From Earliella scabrosa (taxonomy: Eukaryota; Basidiomycota; Agaricomycetes; Polyporales; Polyporaceae): a DNA stretch of 64,000 bases. Positions 1 through 11,203 of the stretch are shown one piece after another (the stretch's first letter is position 1; each line of letters opens with the position of its first letter). A program made the position numbers and the translations under genes. Under the pieces are notes generated by a model. The model saw only the letters and a list, made by a program, of their open reading frames with translations, searched no databases and was not told where the DNA came from. Where the stretch lies: assembly GCA_022605405.1 (NCBI GenBank), contig JABYQQ010000016.1:186001-250000 (forward strand), given 5' to 3'.

Positions 1-461
1 CCACACACAGCCAATGATGAAAGGGTGCAGTTCTTGAAACCGATGTTTTGCTAAAATCTTCGCTAGGTCCTTGCAGGTCTTGGTGAACCGGCTGTCCCAA
101 TCCAGGCGTGCGGGTGAAGTCGTTGCAGGTCGTTCAAGCCAAGAATAGTATAGTTGACTGCTGTATTGCCGAACAACCGCGACCACAGTAGGAGAAGGCG
201 CAGCTCGCGAATTTTTTAACGTCGAGGCCATCTTGTCGAACGGAGTGCCGTGGTCAAGCAACAGTAACGATCACGAAGGAGGACAAGGGAATAATGGCGG
301 ATAGTCGTACTTAGCCGAAGCTTGGGAACCGGTTCAGGCGCTTGCGGGAATCGACGTGAGTACCGCACCGCTGGTGCCCTTCTTACCACCATCAAGCTAT
401 CCGCCAACTACTCCGTAAGTAGCGCATTGCTCTGCGCTCCTCTGCTCTGACTCTTGAAGGT
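1..461. other. left edge, no gene recognised
   Basis: Nothing in this stretch reads as a convincing exon on either strand. A possible intron (GTAAGT at 415, AG at 474) precedes the first gene, but the upstream frame it would join is closed by stops at 312 and 357, so I do not extend the gene to the left. Confidence 0.4.
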
Positions 462-1505
462 ATGATAGGTGCAGACTACATGGCTACCCGCAGGAAGAGA
501 GTCAGGGATATGTGGGCAGAGTTAGAGTCTGAAGGTGAGACATCCTGCACGATGTTGGGAGTATATAATCTAACGACGGTGGCTTTTGTACATGCAGCTC
601 CCGAGGACTGCTCCCGACGCGTGCGAGCACGCTCCGCGACCTCCCCGTCTCAGCCACCCAGCACACAGGCAGACGGGTACAACAGATCGCCGTCGACCTC
701 GCCCAGCCGTCCGGTAGGAGAAGGATACTCTTCCGACGAGGCCAAGCGGCGTTCGGATGGGTGCTCCTCTCCTGTGGGGCCCGTTGGCGAGTACAGCGAC
801 TCAGAGTGCGCTGGGGAGGGTGGTCCTGCTGCAGTCGCACCTGTAGATGTTGCGGGGTGCCCATCCGCGGGCAGCAGACCCACGCCGCCGCGCAACCAGG
901 CGACGCCCTCAAACAATGAAGGCCGCGCTTCATCCTCTCCGATTGGTCCGGTGGGAGAGGGCTCTTCGTCCTCCCCAACTGGCCTGGTGGGCGAGGGTTC
1001 TTCGTCCTCCCCGATTGGCCCGGTGGGCGAGGGCTGGACCTCCGATGCGGAGAGCTCGCAATCCTCCGGCGCCGTCGGGAGAGGGTCGAATGGCTTCCGC
1101 AACGGATCCCCGCCCACGGCCGAGGAGCGCCGACCGCCGCCCCAGCTTCCACAGCGCCCTCCCCGAACTCCCACTCGCCCGACGCTTTCTACCTTGAATG
1201 CTGAACGCTCCCCGACGCCCGTTCCGAACCCCCACATTCTCGCTGCCACCGGGAGCGCAACAACCAGTAGCTCCCAGTACCGGACCGCCTCCCCCGCGGA
1301 GGATCTCATTGCAGCCAAATCCACGATCGACTGGTTTGAGGCTGAGCTCCGCCTTTTGAAGAAGGCCGCCGACGTCTGTTCCCAGACGCCTTCGGTGCGG
1401 ATCTCTTCGCGCTCGGAGTTTTGGGCGCCTTACAACCGACTGCTTGGGGGGCGAGGCATTTACTATCAGCAGATGTGGCTTGACCACACTTACAAGGTGG
1501 AGTGA
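462..1505 (+). CDS. hypothetical low-complexity protein with GPVGEG repeats
   Basis: I do not recognise this protein. It reads as one open frame of 347 codons from an ATG at 462; a second in-frame ATG at 480 is an equally good start. A probable 63-nt intron (535-597: GTGAGA donor, CTAAC branch, ATGCAG acceptor) lies in the frame, so splicing shortens the protein by 21 residues without changing frame. The N-terminus is short and basic. The middle is Ser/Pro/Gly/Glu-rich and carries SSPIGPVGEG-type repeats, and it is probably disordered. The last 80 or so residues are more ordered, with a helical Glu/Leu/Lys stretch and an aromatic end (YYQQMWLDHTY), and could be a small folded module. It stands directly upstream of the large D-I-P repeat gene on the same strand. 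No transmembrane segment or signal peptide is visible. Gene reality is likely but not certain. Confidence 0.5.
   Translation: MIGADYMATRRKRVRDMWAELESEGETSCTMLGVYNLTTVAFVHAAPEDCSRRVRARSATSPSQPPSTQADGYNRSPSTSPSRPVGEGYSSDEAKRRSDGCSSPVGPVGEYSDSECAGEGGPAAVAPVDVAGCPSAGSRPTPPRNQATPSNNEGRASSSPIGPVGEGSSSSPTGLVGEGSSSSPIGPVGEGWTSDAESSQSSGAVGRGSNGFRNGSPPTAEERRPPPQLPQRPPRTPTRPTLSTLNAERSPTPVPNPHILAATGSATTSSSQYRTASPAEDLIAAKSTIDWFEAELRLLKKAADVCSQTPSVRISSRSEFWAPYNRLLGGRGIYYQQMWLDHTYKVE
927..1035 (+). repeat. 36-bp coding tandem repeat
   Basis: Three consecutive units of about 36 bp encode S-S-S-S-P-[IT]-G-[PL]-V-G-E-G. Looser single copies of the same motif (SRPVGEGYSSDE, SPVGPVGEY) occur at about 695-800. 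Confidence 0.8.
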
Positions 1506-2152
1506 GCGGTTCTAGGTTCGACGATGTATGCTTGGGTTGTGTTTTGCTACTGCGGCTGTACGGAATGTCTGTTATCTGAAAATTGTCTCCGGGAATTGCG
1601 ACAGTTAGCATCCGAACGTATGTGGATTGCCTAAAGTGTATTCTCCAGGCTCCCCGCGGCCAAATCAAAAAGTCCTCGGTTCAAGACATCCGCAAGAACA
1701 TCTCTGACCCTGGACCGACGTTGTGACTTCCTCATGCGGCCACGAGCAAAGCCCTCTCGCCGCTACAAGTGTGACGTCAGCCAGATCTCTGTATTCGGTA
1801 TGGGGTTTCACGTACTGCATCTGCAAATTTTTTTGAACAGTACATCCCCGCAGGCATCCCGCAGGCTGATTCCGGCGGTTGTCTTTCTCATACCTGCAAC
1901 CTGCAATGCGACGCCGCATCTGCAAACGAAACGTCTGCCAGGCCAGCAAATTCACCAGCTTCTCGCATCGCCAGCTTGCCTGAGAATCCCGCCGCTGTGG
2001 AACTTGCCGCCCCGATTCTCCCTCCATCCGATGCAGGGCGCCCTCCCTCTCTCTCTCTCTCTCTCCACCATCTTCTCAGCCGTAACCGCTCAGCCATTTT
2101 CTCGAGAAAAAACAAAGTCCAATGCCCAAGGTCCGCTATTTTACGCGTCGCG
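1506..2152. promoter_or_regulatory. intergenic region with CT-rich promoter tract
   Basis: This 650-bp stretch separates two genes on the same strand. Its last part holds a pyrimidine tract (2041-2066, CT repeats) about 90 bp ahead of the chosen start of the next gene, a common core-promoter feature of filamentous fungi. I see no TATA box and no other gene. Confidence 0.4.
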
Positions 2153-5100
2153 ATGCGGTTTTGGGATCATGCTCATATCATATCACTCCAGCAACAAATT
2201 CAGACGCGTCAAAACGCGTCCGCAAAAGCCAGAGCTCGCGACGCGTCGGGATCTCCGACTCCGCGCGCTGCAGCCTCGGCCCTTCCTTCAGAGGTTCCCC
2301 CTTCGCCCACTCCCGCCGGCACAAGGAAGTCCGCGCGTACGATCACCGCTACTGCCAACGCGACGGAATTCATGGTGAATCAAGCGCGGAGCCGTGCGAC
2401 CAGAGCTGAGACAGGTGAGAGCGGATGTACTCTCAAGCTTGTCGACGCGTCGCTGACTACGGTGCATAGATCCGGAGCCAGCGGCCGATAACGTCGCCGT
2501 AGAAGAAGAACCGCCCACCGTTGTCCCAGAGCCCCCGAAGCGGCCGCGCCGTAAGGCGGCAAGCGGCCAGGGAAGGGCCGGTGAGTTAGCTTGGTCTTTT
2601 GCCCCAGCGTATTGCATCCTGACGCGATCCGGTACTTAGCTGAGAAACCTCCGGCCGTCCAGTCGACCGGTGGGCGGACAACCCGCCGGAGTCAGGTCGC
2701 AAGCGTGAAGTCCGAGGACGAAGTGATGCAGACTCTGGAGGAAGGTGCGTTATGGTTGCCATCCGTCATCGCTCAGTGCTCATTCCGACCAGTAGGAGTG
2801 TCCGGTGCTGCGACGAGAACCCAGGGGGGGACCCTCCTCCCTGCCGCCGGCACTGAGTCTATCTCAGGGCGTCATGCCAGTATGCAGCCTGACGGTGAGG
2901 CGTATCCCTCTGCGATCTTCCTGGGAGACCCGCGTGCTGCTCGCGCCGCAAAACGCGACCAACGTATGTTGCCGACCGCGCCTGTGGGTGCCTCTGGCAG
3001 CGGGGAGCCCCCGCATGTACCTGAGGAGTTGATAGCGGAAGTCCCAGTTGTCGTCGAGTCTGCTAAAAGAAACGCGAAGCGTCGTGCGCCCAAGGGTCAG
3101 AAGGGTCGAGGCGGTCGCGCATTGGTTAAGGGAGCAGCTGACCGAGCAGGGCCCTCTACGACCGAGCAGACCAACGTGCCTGCCAGCGGGGATGAGCGGG
3201 ACGTCGGGGTGGACGCACGGAGCGAGACCCTGAGCCGTAGCAACAGCATCCGCCCCGACATGCTTGCTGCGCACCATGCCATCCTGACCGACGTCCGCAT
3301 GGACGTTCCCGTCAACGTCGCTTCAGACGTACCGACGGATGCCCCAACCGACGCCCTGCCCGACGTCCCGACCGACGTCCCGACGCACGTCCCCGCAAAC
3401 ATCCTACCCGACGTCCCGACAAATGTCCTACCCGATGTCCCGACCGACATCCCGACCGACATCCCGACCGACATCCCGACCAACGTCCCGACCGACATCC
3501 CGACCGACGTCCCCAACGAGGTCCCGACCGACGTCCCCAACGAGGTCCCGACCGCCATTCCGACCGCCGTCCCGACCGATGTCTCGAACGACGTCCCAAA
3601 CAAGTCCTTGCCCGACGTCCGGACGTCAATCCCCACCGACATCCAGGACCCTGCTTCTGGGCACATGCCGCACGATGCCGTTGCCGACGTCCCGATGGAT
3701 GTAGACACCGCAGACCGCCTCCACAACCGCCCCATCGCAGCTGTGGACAATGAGAGGAACGCCCCCGCAGGTTTCGCGGACAATGTGCGGGTCGACGACT
3801 CCTTCAACACTGTCTCCAACGCCGAGAAGGACGCTGCTAGTCTCGACGTTCGCCACGACGCCCGCCCCGACGTTTCCCGCAACACCCGCCCCGACATTCG
3901 CGCCGACGCCCGCCTTGACATACCCCGCAGCGCCCGCACCGAAGTTCACCCCGACGCCCATCCCGACGTCCATCCCGACCCCGACCACGACGTCCGCCAA
4001 GACCTCCGCCCGGACATCGCTGCGGTGGTTCCCGAGAATGTCCGCTCAGATGTCGGCCATGACGTCCGCGCAGATGTCGGCCATGACGTCCGCGCAGATG
4101 CCGGTCGCGACGTCCGCGCAGATGTCGGCCAGGACGTCCGCGCAGATGTCGGCCAGGACGTCCGCGCAGATGTACGCCGTGACGTCCCTAAGGATGTCCA
4201 ATCGGATGCCCGCCCTACGACCTTCCACGACGCCTCCCTCAATGCACCCCGCCGCGACGCCGGAGGAGATCACCAAATGGACCCTCGCGCCCGCGCCCTG
4301 CCTGGCATCCGGGATAACGCCCGCGGCGCCCATCCAAGTCATGCTAATCCCGGCGATGCCTCAGTCTCGAACCGTCGGCGCGATGCAGCGTCCTCCGCTG
4401 AGCCTGTCGTCGGACCGAACCCTGGTCCGCCGGACGTCAATGTCGCCGCCCACAGAAGCGTCCCTCTGGCTGCGCTCCCCGTTGAGGCCCACAGGTATCG
4501 CGGCTGGAATGAAGGATTCCGAGGGGACGCAGCCGGGGGCGGAGCGCACCAGGCCTACTACTCGTACCCCCACCCCGGTGCCGCAGTCCCGCTCGATCCG
4601 CCTCTGCCTCTGCTGCCCGGCTCGAGCGGTGCGGCGCATCCTCACGGCACCCACATGCACGGAGGGTGGGTCGTTCATCCTCCGGCGTTTTGGTCGGGCA
4701 ATCAGAACCCTCAGCATCATGCCTACCCGCCGTTCCATCCCAACAACAACCCTTCCCACTATCCTGAGCCTCTTCCAATCAGCGATGCCGCTCGTGTTCC
4801 CCCTAACATGCGTTTAGACATCCCCAGGGCCAGTTACACCCGCGCCACCATGCGAACCGACGTTCCTGTGGGCCCCCGCAGTGAGATCCCGACCGACCTC
4901 CGGAACGACATCTCCGCAGACGTCCCGACCGACGCTTCCCGGGACATTCCCGCCGCCATCTCTGCCAATCCCCTCGCCGACATCCCCGCCGACATCCCCG
5001 CCGACATTCCAATGGACATCCCCGCCGACATCCCCGCCGACATTCCAATGGACATCCCCGCCGACATCCCCGCCGACATTCCAATGGACATCCCCGCCGA

Positions 5101-8100
5101 CATCCCCGCCGACATTCCCGCCGACATTCCCGCCGACATTCCCGCCGACATTCCCGCTGACATCCCCGCCGACATCCCCGCCGACATCCCCACCGACATC
5201 CCCGCCGACATCCCCACCGACATCTCCGTCGACATCCCCGTCGACATCCCGATGGACATCCTTGACGACATTCCCGTCGACGATGTAGCAGCTGGCTCGA
5301 GCAGGGGCCCGGGAGCCCACAACGACCGCCAAAGCAAAGCCGCAGTCCACGAGCAGAAACGCGGGAGTAAGAAGGGCAAGGAGAAGGTGAGCGCATTGCG
5401 TCTGCAAGTTTGCCAGCAAACGTTGATGTACCTTCTGGACAGGCCGTCGAAGACGAGGAGCCCGAGCCTTGGGACAGCGGAATCACAGCGGATCTGTTCG
5501 ACAACCTCGACGAGGACGACGAGGACGACGAAGAATACGAAGATCCCGACGATTACCTCTTCTCCGACGAGGAGGACGAGGAGGACGAGGAGGACGCTAT
5601 CCTGTACGGCAATGGCGAGGGCGGCAGCAAGGAAAGCAAGACTCCCGGCCGAATCTCCGACGCGAACCATCAGCTCATCAAGGATGGGTTCAAAGCAGCC
5701 GTGAAACTCGCGGCCGATGTCGCCGCGCAAACGGGCCTCACCACGGGCCAAGTACTCGATCACTGGTCCGTGTCTCGAGCTGGCAAGCATCTCAAGAATA
5801 ATATGTGGAATGCCTACGCGAAGTACTTCAAGGCTCACACCAACCAAGAGCTGGCGAGGCTGACGGCAGGTAGGCCTTCGCAGCTGTTTTGTCCGATCAT
5901 GTACTCACGTACGACTCTAGATATCATGGCCGGTGAGTCTTGTTTGGAAGCTGCCAGGAAACCGCTATCATGCTGACTCCTTCGTTGTGCGTAGCCCTCC
6001 CGGCGAGGACTCCTACCAAGATACGTCGCGCCTGCTACCTGGAGTTCAAGAAGGCATTCGGGGAGAAAGCGCGCAAGATTCTGCAGAAATATCGACTTCA
6101 CCACGAGCTCAGCGGCGTCCTCAAGACGACTGTAGGGCGGCGCAAGCAGCAGTTCAAGCGCACGGCGAAAGATATGCAGCAACTGGTATGACATCTCCCA
6201 TTCTCCGAACTGTTTCTCAGACCACTCACGGCAGCTCATAGATGGAAGTCGCCGAGCAGGTGCATGGGTTTAGTAGCACCCTGATCATCGCAGGCAATGT
6301 CGTCAACTCCGACGGCGGTATGGCCGCAGTCATCAGCACCCCAGGAGCAACTAATGTGCGTATCATCGTCTTCGCGAAGGTCGAATACTCACTTCGGTGT
6401 CAGTTCTTTGACACGCTGCTGGGGATTGACGAAGACACTGTCCTTGGGCAGTTCAAGACGCATGTGTAGTAAGTTGACTGCCGTCTGCAATCGGAGGGAT
6501 CTCTGCGCAATGTGGGGCTGATGCGGACTCCGTCTAGCCATTCCATCGCGCAGGAAATCGTCAAACTGTTGCAGGAGAAGAAGCTGGGCGGAGCAAGCCA
6601 CGTTGTCGAGAAGATCGCGGCAGCGAAGGCGGGCCAACTTGCCGCTTATGTCGCTAATGCCCCCGAGGGTGCCGCCGGACCCTCTGCAGCGACTCCCGCA
6701 GCCGCTAATGTTGTGGAGTTCGTCCTTCCCGCCGACGCGTTGCCCCCGAAACCCGCCGAGCGCGCGACATTCATCATAAACCATATCCGCAACCTTGCAC
6801 GTAGGTACCTTCGCTCAATACTGCATCATTCTCGAGAACTAATATGCCAACGCGTACAGAGGCATTCGGCGCCACCGCGGCGCCCCTTCTCAAGAGTTCA
6901 AACTTCTCGTGGAAGAATATTGGCCAGGTTCTTGCCGCCTGCGGTCTGATCCTCTCGGGTATCCCGGAGGAAGTCCTGTTTCCGGGCGAGAAAAGAAACG
7001 AAACCGCGACGCGATTCAAGGGACTCGCAGACATTGGAAGTCGCGCGCTCAAAGCCTTCGTCGACGCCATCTTTGACCGCAACAGCCCGCATCCCATCCG
7101 ACTGACTCGCTATCATGGGCCGCAGAGTGGTGCGTTTGCTCTTCGCAGGTTACCCTTGCCCGCGACTTGCTAATATAATTAGCAGATCTTTTGACGTCCG
7201 TCTATCCGGTCATCTGGGGAGTCCCGCCTCCATTCGACTCTACAAACGACAACGGTCGCCGTCAATTCGCTGACGGCCGCATCGACCGCGCTGGCCTTGC
7301 CCGTCTTGCTGGGAACGCAGCCTCTGCGCCCGACTCGAAACCGGCAGCTTCAACTCGGAAGAAGGAACGCGAGGAAAACAGCTCCGAATCCAGCGACTCT
7401 GAAAACGATAGCGAGCCTACCTCGCCGCCACCGGCACGGAAGGTGCGACCTCGCCGCAAGGTCGCAGGTTCTGCCAACGCGGATGAAGGTCTCGACGACA
7501 ACATCTTCCGGCGGGTCGCTGTTCCTATCTCTACTACGCCCACAAAATCTCGCCCACTCCGCGCCGACTCGGCGGAACACATCTCCCTCTACGAATGCAG
7601 CTCTAGCGATGAATCGGACGAGTACCAGCCGGGCCCCGGGCCGTCAAAGTCGCATACGCGCAACGCTACGGCCCCGACCCGCAAGCGCAAGGTTTCAGTA
7701 ATCTCTGACGACGACTTCCCCGACGTCGAGGAGCTCCTTGACGGCCCTGCCCCGTCTCCTGAGGCGACTGCACACCCTCCGACCGATAAGAAGGGAAAAC
7801 GGCGGGCCGACGACGTTGGCGCGGCTGCCAAACCCTTGGTCTCGGAGTCAAGCGCCCCGGAGAACGCAGCTGCAAACGTAAGTACTGGTTCATTGACGTC
7901 TGGTTACGAGGAGCTGAACGGTATCGTAGTCCTCGATGCCTCCGCCCGCGAATCGTCCTCCTGCCCCCAAGCGCGCCCGGCTCGACGTTTCCGATGTCCC
8001 TATGGACGTCCCGGCCGACGACCGCTTGCATCTCCCCGACGACGTCCCCGCCGATGCCCCTGCGAACGTCTTCCAGAAGGTCCAGAACAACGTCCCGCCC

Positions 8101-9148
8101 CAGGCCCGAGGAGAAGTCCGCATCAATGCCCCCGCGGACGTTCCTATGCACGTCCGAGAGAACATCCCCGCGCACATCCCAGCAGAGGACCCCGCACACA
8201 TCCCGGCGGACGGCTCCACGCACATCCCGGCCGACGTCCCCGCGCACATTCCAGCGGACGTCCCTGCGCACATCCCGGCCGACGTCTCCGCGCACATTCC
8301 AGCGGACGTCTCTGCGCACATCCCAGAAAATGCCCCGGCAGACACCTCCAAGAACGCCCCGCCCGACGTCGATACGTCCTCGGACGTCCCGATGGATGCC
8401 CCGAATGCAGTCCGCAACAATGGCTCTCGCGACATCTCCACGACCGCTCCGGCCATCCACCGCCCGAACTTCTCGGCCAACGCCCGGAACCCTGCGGACA
8501 TTCCTCCAGGTGCTCATCAAGCTCATCATCGGATGCACGGTGGCGCCCCACTCCGCATGGGTGAGGATCGTCCGCCGCAGGCCTTCAGTTCGAACCCTCC
8601 GCCTCAAACCCAGACGAATGCCCCAATGGCTGGCCCGGGAACCTACCAGTTTGCGGATCTGGCCGCTTGTGCGCGTGAAGGTACGTACGATTTGTTGTCT
8701 TCTACTTCTTGGACGTCACGATGCTCACAACGCGCTCCCAGGCGAGATCGCGGGGCGCGCACAAGGGATGCCCCAGGGCCCAGGAGGATTCGGTCCGCCG
8801 CCATACCCGTACCCAGGCGCGTATGGGTATCATACCCCGCACCCACCTTATTACCAGCCAGTCCCGTACGGTATGGCTGGCGGCTACCCTCCCGGCGGTG
8901 TTGGATACAATGCTGGTGCGCCTCCCGGAGCCCAGACCTACCAAGGTCCATTCTCTCCGAACCCCATGTCGCCGAATGTTCTGCCGCAAGCCGGGCCTGC
9001 ATACCCTCAGCCACCTCCGGTACACCCTTCCGCGCCGGTCTACCAGCACATGCATCCGCAGACCCATCCTACCGCGTCAACGTCTCATCAAAGTCAAGGA
9101 CACCATCAATACCCGCAGCAAGGTTTCAACGGGGCGGCCGGCATGTAG
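2153..9148 (+). CDS. giant D-[IV]-P-x repeat protein, 14 exons
   Basis: The function is unknown. The spliced model is phase-consistent and gives 2087 aa. Exons: 2153-2414, 2470-2580, 2640-2744, 2793-5386, 5443-5869, 5921-5932, 5995-6185, 6242-6355, 6404-6468, 6538-6800, 6860-7129, 7186-7877, 7930-8680, 8742-9148. The least certain intron is 2745-2792, which is in frame whether spliced or not. The start could also be the ATG at 2122 through a tiny first exon. Residues about 325-990 are a long disordered array of D-[VI]-P-[TAMN] units. An acidic run follows, then a conserved core (about 1095-1500) beginning HQLIKDGFKAAVKLAADVAA and containing MWNAYAKYFKAH, a pattern I associate with a lineage-expanded, uncharacterised basidiomycete family. 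Next come Ser/Glu-rich basic segments, a second array (about 1719-1860, A-H-I-P-A-D-V-P), and a Pro/Tyr/Gly/His-rich tail. There are no catalytic motifs, signal peptide or membrane segments. KRKR-like basic patches suggest, but do not prove, nuclear location. Confidence 0.7.
3290..3620 (+). repeat. coding array of D-[VI]-P-T units (12-15 bp)
   Basis: Tandem GACGTCCCGACC and GACATCCCGACC units encode D-V-P-T and D-I-P-T, with occasional N-E-V-P variants. This is the start of the first array of the giant gene. Confidence 0.85.
4040..4185 (+). repeat. 24-bp coding tandem repeat
   Basis: About six near-identical 24-bp units (GACGTCCGCGCAGATGTCGG plus 4 nt) encode D-V-R-A-D-V-G-[HQR]. It is a second flavour of repeat inside the first array. 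Confidence 0.8.
4978..5280 (+). repeat. 12-bp array with 36-bp higher-order unit
   Basis: GACAT[CT]CCCGCC is repeated with almost no interruption and encodes D-I-P-A. In 4990-5105 a higher-order 36-bp unit (D-I-P-A-D-I-P-A-D-I-P-M) occurs about three times. Such an array should be prone to length change by slippage or unequal exchange. Confidence 0.9.
8150..8335 (+). repeat. second D-V-P / H-I-P coding array
   Basis: Units of 24 bp encode A-H-I-P-A-D-[VS]-[PA]. It is related in pattern to the first array, but lies in exon 13, after the conserved core. Confidence 0.8.
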
Positions 9149-9807
9149 AGTATCCGTACTGTCTTGAACGATTGCGCTTCCCGAGTCCACGTAGTATCTG
9201 TTCCTTTCCATAGTATCTCCTGTATTTTGGACATTCGTCAATATCATCCACCGCCATTGCTTCTCAATAACCGCCTCCGGGTCCCTCTTGATTATTCCGA
9301 ATATAGGTCACTTGTCCAGAAGACAGATTAATCATCTCATGGGCTGCAGCGGCGCTTAGCTTATATGATGCAGGAATAGATCAAAACACGATCGAACGTT
9401 GGAGACGCGGAGAGACCAAGAAACAGAATATCATTGGCATGACATCGGTTCTCATGACAAGAATGTCATGATGGAAAGGACATTACGCGGGACCAGCGCG
9501 CCGCCATCTCGTCGGACGTACCATACAGCGACGACGAGGGCTCCGTATGGACCTCGTATGGTGGCCCAACGCAGACGTCCTGAACGATGAGCGCGCGATT
9601 AGACTCGGTGATGAGCACGGAGGTGTCTCAACGGATGTCCCAGACAGCGACGAGGAAGAAAGACACCAAGGACCTCTCATAGATGTCTAGCGGGGATGTC
9701 TCGAACGACCAGCTCCCCAAATAGATGGTTGATCCACCTGAAGGGGTTATATTTGGCCTACCATACTTGGGAAATAGGCGTACAGGGACAAGGGGGGAGG
9801 CACTCTC

Positions 9808-10318
9808 TTAGACCGGTTTCCCATGTGTACTTAATATGTCTAAGCGTTGGTCCGACCCCCTGCCTGGGGTGGGCCAGCCGTAGCTTATGGCAACATAGAT
9901 TTGTCCTTGGTACGGCCTGCGCTCGAAGGCTGCTCCTTCCACAGGCACCAGCACACGCAAAGGAGCACCTTTCGGGACGTCTTCAGGTTGCCTTGGTCGG
10001 CGTTTGCAAGCCTTTACATATTCCCAGCAATCAGCAGAAAGCAGAAGGTAGGTCTGGTAGCCTGAGTGTACTGACCTGGACAGCAGAAGAGACAGAGAAC
10101 GACTCGTCGGGAGCAAGGGTCGGCATTCTGGGGGACTCATGTGGCGAGTCAATTCCTTCGTTGGATAATCGAGGCAGCAGATAGCGCAGTAAAGATAGAA
10201 ACAGTTGAGGAGCAGCTACGAAGATGAGATTGCGTACGGAAACGAGAGTCCTAGTGATGACGCTCCAGACACGTCGCAGGTAGACGGCGAACTTCAACTC
10301 CATTGTTGGGGTTTGCAT
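9808..10318 (-). CDS. weak two-exon hypothetical ORF
   Basis: I do not recognise it. Exons 10318-10076 and 10011-9808 join in phase across a 64-nt intron (GTCAGT donor, AAAG acceptor) to give 148 aa. A later in-frame ATG lies at 10303. The first exon is hydrophobic and Leu/Val/Arg-rich (a possible membrane segment near V-W-S-V-I-T-R-T-L-V). The second carries A-P-L-R-V-L-V-P-V-E and I-Y-V-A-I-S-Y-G-W, faintly like the start of a HET domain, but far too little for an assignment. A plus-strand ORF overlaps it. It could be chance or a remnant. Confidence 0.22.
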
Positions 10319-11169
10319 GATGTGGAGAACTGAGGGACGCAAAAGAGTACGTACCACGACCTCATGTGTGCAACGAGACACACACGCCTCTCCTGTTAAC
10401 GCAGGGTTGGTTCAAACTTCTTGATATACCACGAGTGTTCACTGGACGGAAATGAGACAACGTGACGACGGTTCATATTGGAAACCCTGACCCAACACGT
10501 CCACGGTGTTGCGGTGAGGCGCGAGGCTCACCAATACCCCCGGAAGTAGGGGATTCGTGCAAGGGATTGGTATAACTGCTGGCAGTACTAGTGCATGGTG
10601 GAGAGATTCAAAGCTGGAATCCCTCAGCGATTCCAACAACGGCAGTGGCCAAGACCCGGACCGCTTCGGCCCGCCTGGGACCCAACGCGCAATGCGACAG
10701 AACGCGCCGACTCTGCTTGAACTTTAAGTCGCTGAGACCCCCTCCTGGTCCCAGCTTGAACCGCAGACACGCTGATGCTGACGGTATGTTGTCCATGCGA
10801 TGATTATCGGTTCTCTACAAGCTCTACCGCGCACGCGGTCATATAGGCTTGTCCATCCTCCGGGTCGTCGATCATCCTCTCCCCCTTCAACGTTGTGAAC
10901 TCTGGATCCATCCCCCTCTCTCAGGCTGAGCCCCAGGACTATGGCAGTGATTCAATTTCTGCGCCATATTCCCCAAAGTCAACGATGAGGACGCACCATC
11001 CGACGGCCTGAACTATCCTGTCGATTACTTAGCAGCTCACTTCGCTGCGGGTTCGGATTTCACGGACTGAGGTACGGCAGGGGGCAGTGGAAAGACAGGT
11101 TTGGCCACTAATCCGCCCTTTCCGCCGCCCGCGCCGTTCTTGGTCGCAACACCCTTAGCTTTAAAGCTA

Positions 11170-11203
11170 CCGCCGCCGCCGCCACCGCCGCCGCCACCAC
11201 CGC
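11170..11203. repeat. CCG triplet run
   Basis: CCG/CCA triplets are repeated about eleven times, so either strand reads as poly-Gly, poly-Ala or poly-Pro in overlapping frames. Confidence 0.8.

Noticed and set aside
3290..5280. regular repeats resembling a CRISPR array
   Set aside because: Units are contiguous 12-24 bp codon repeats in an open frame, with no spacers, in a fungal genome.
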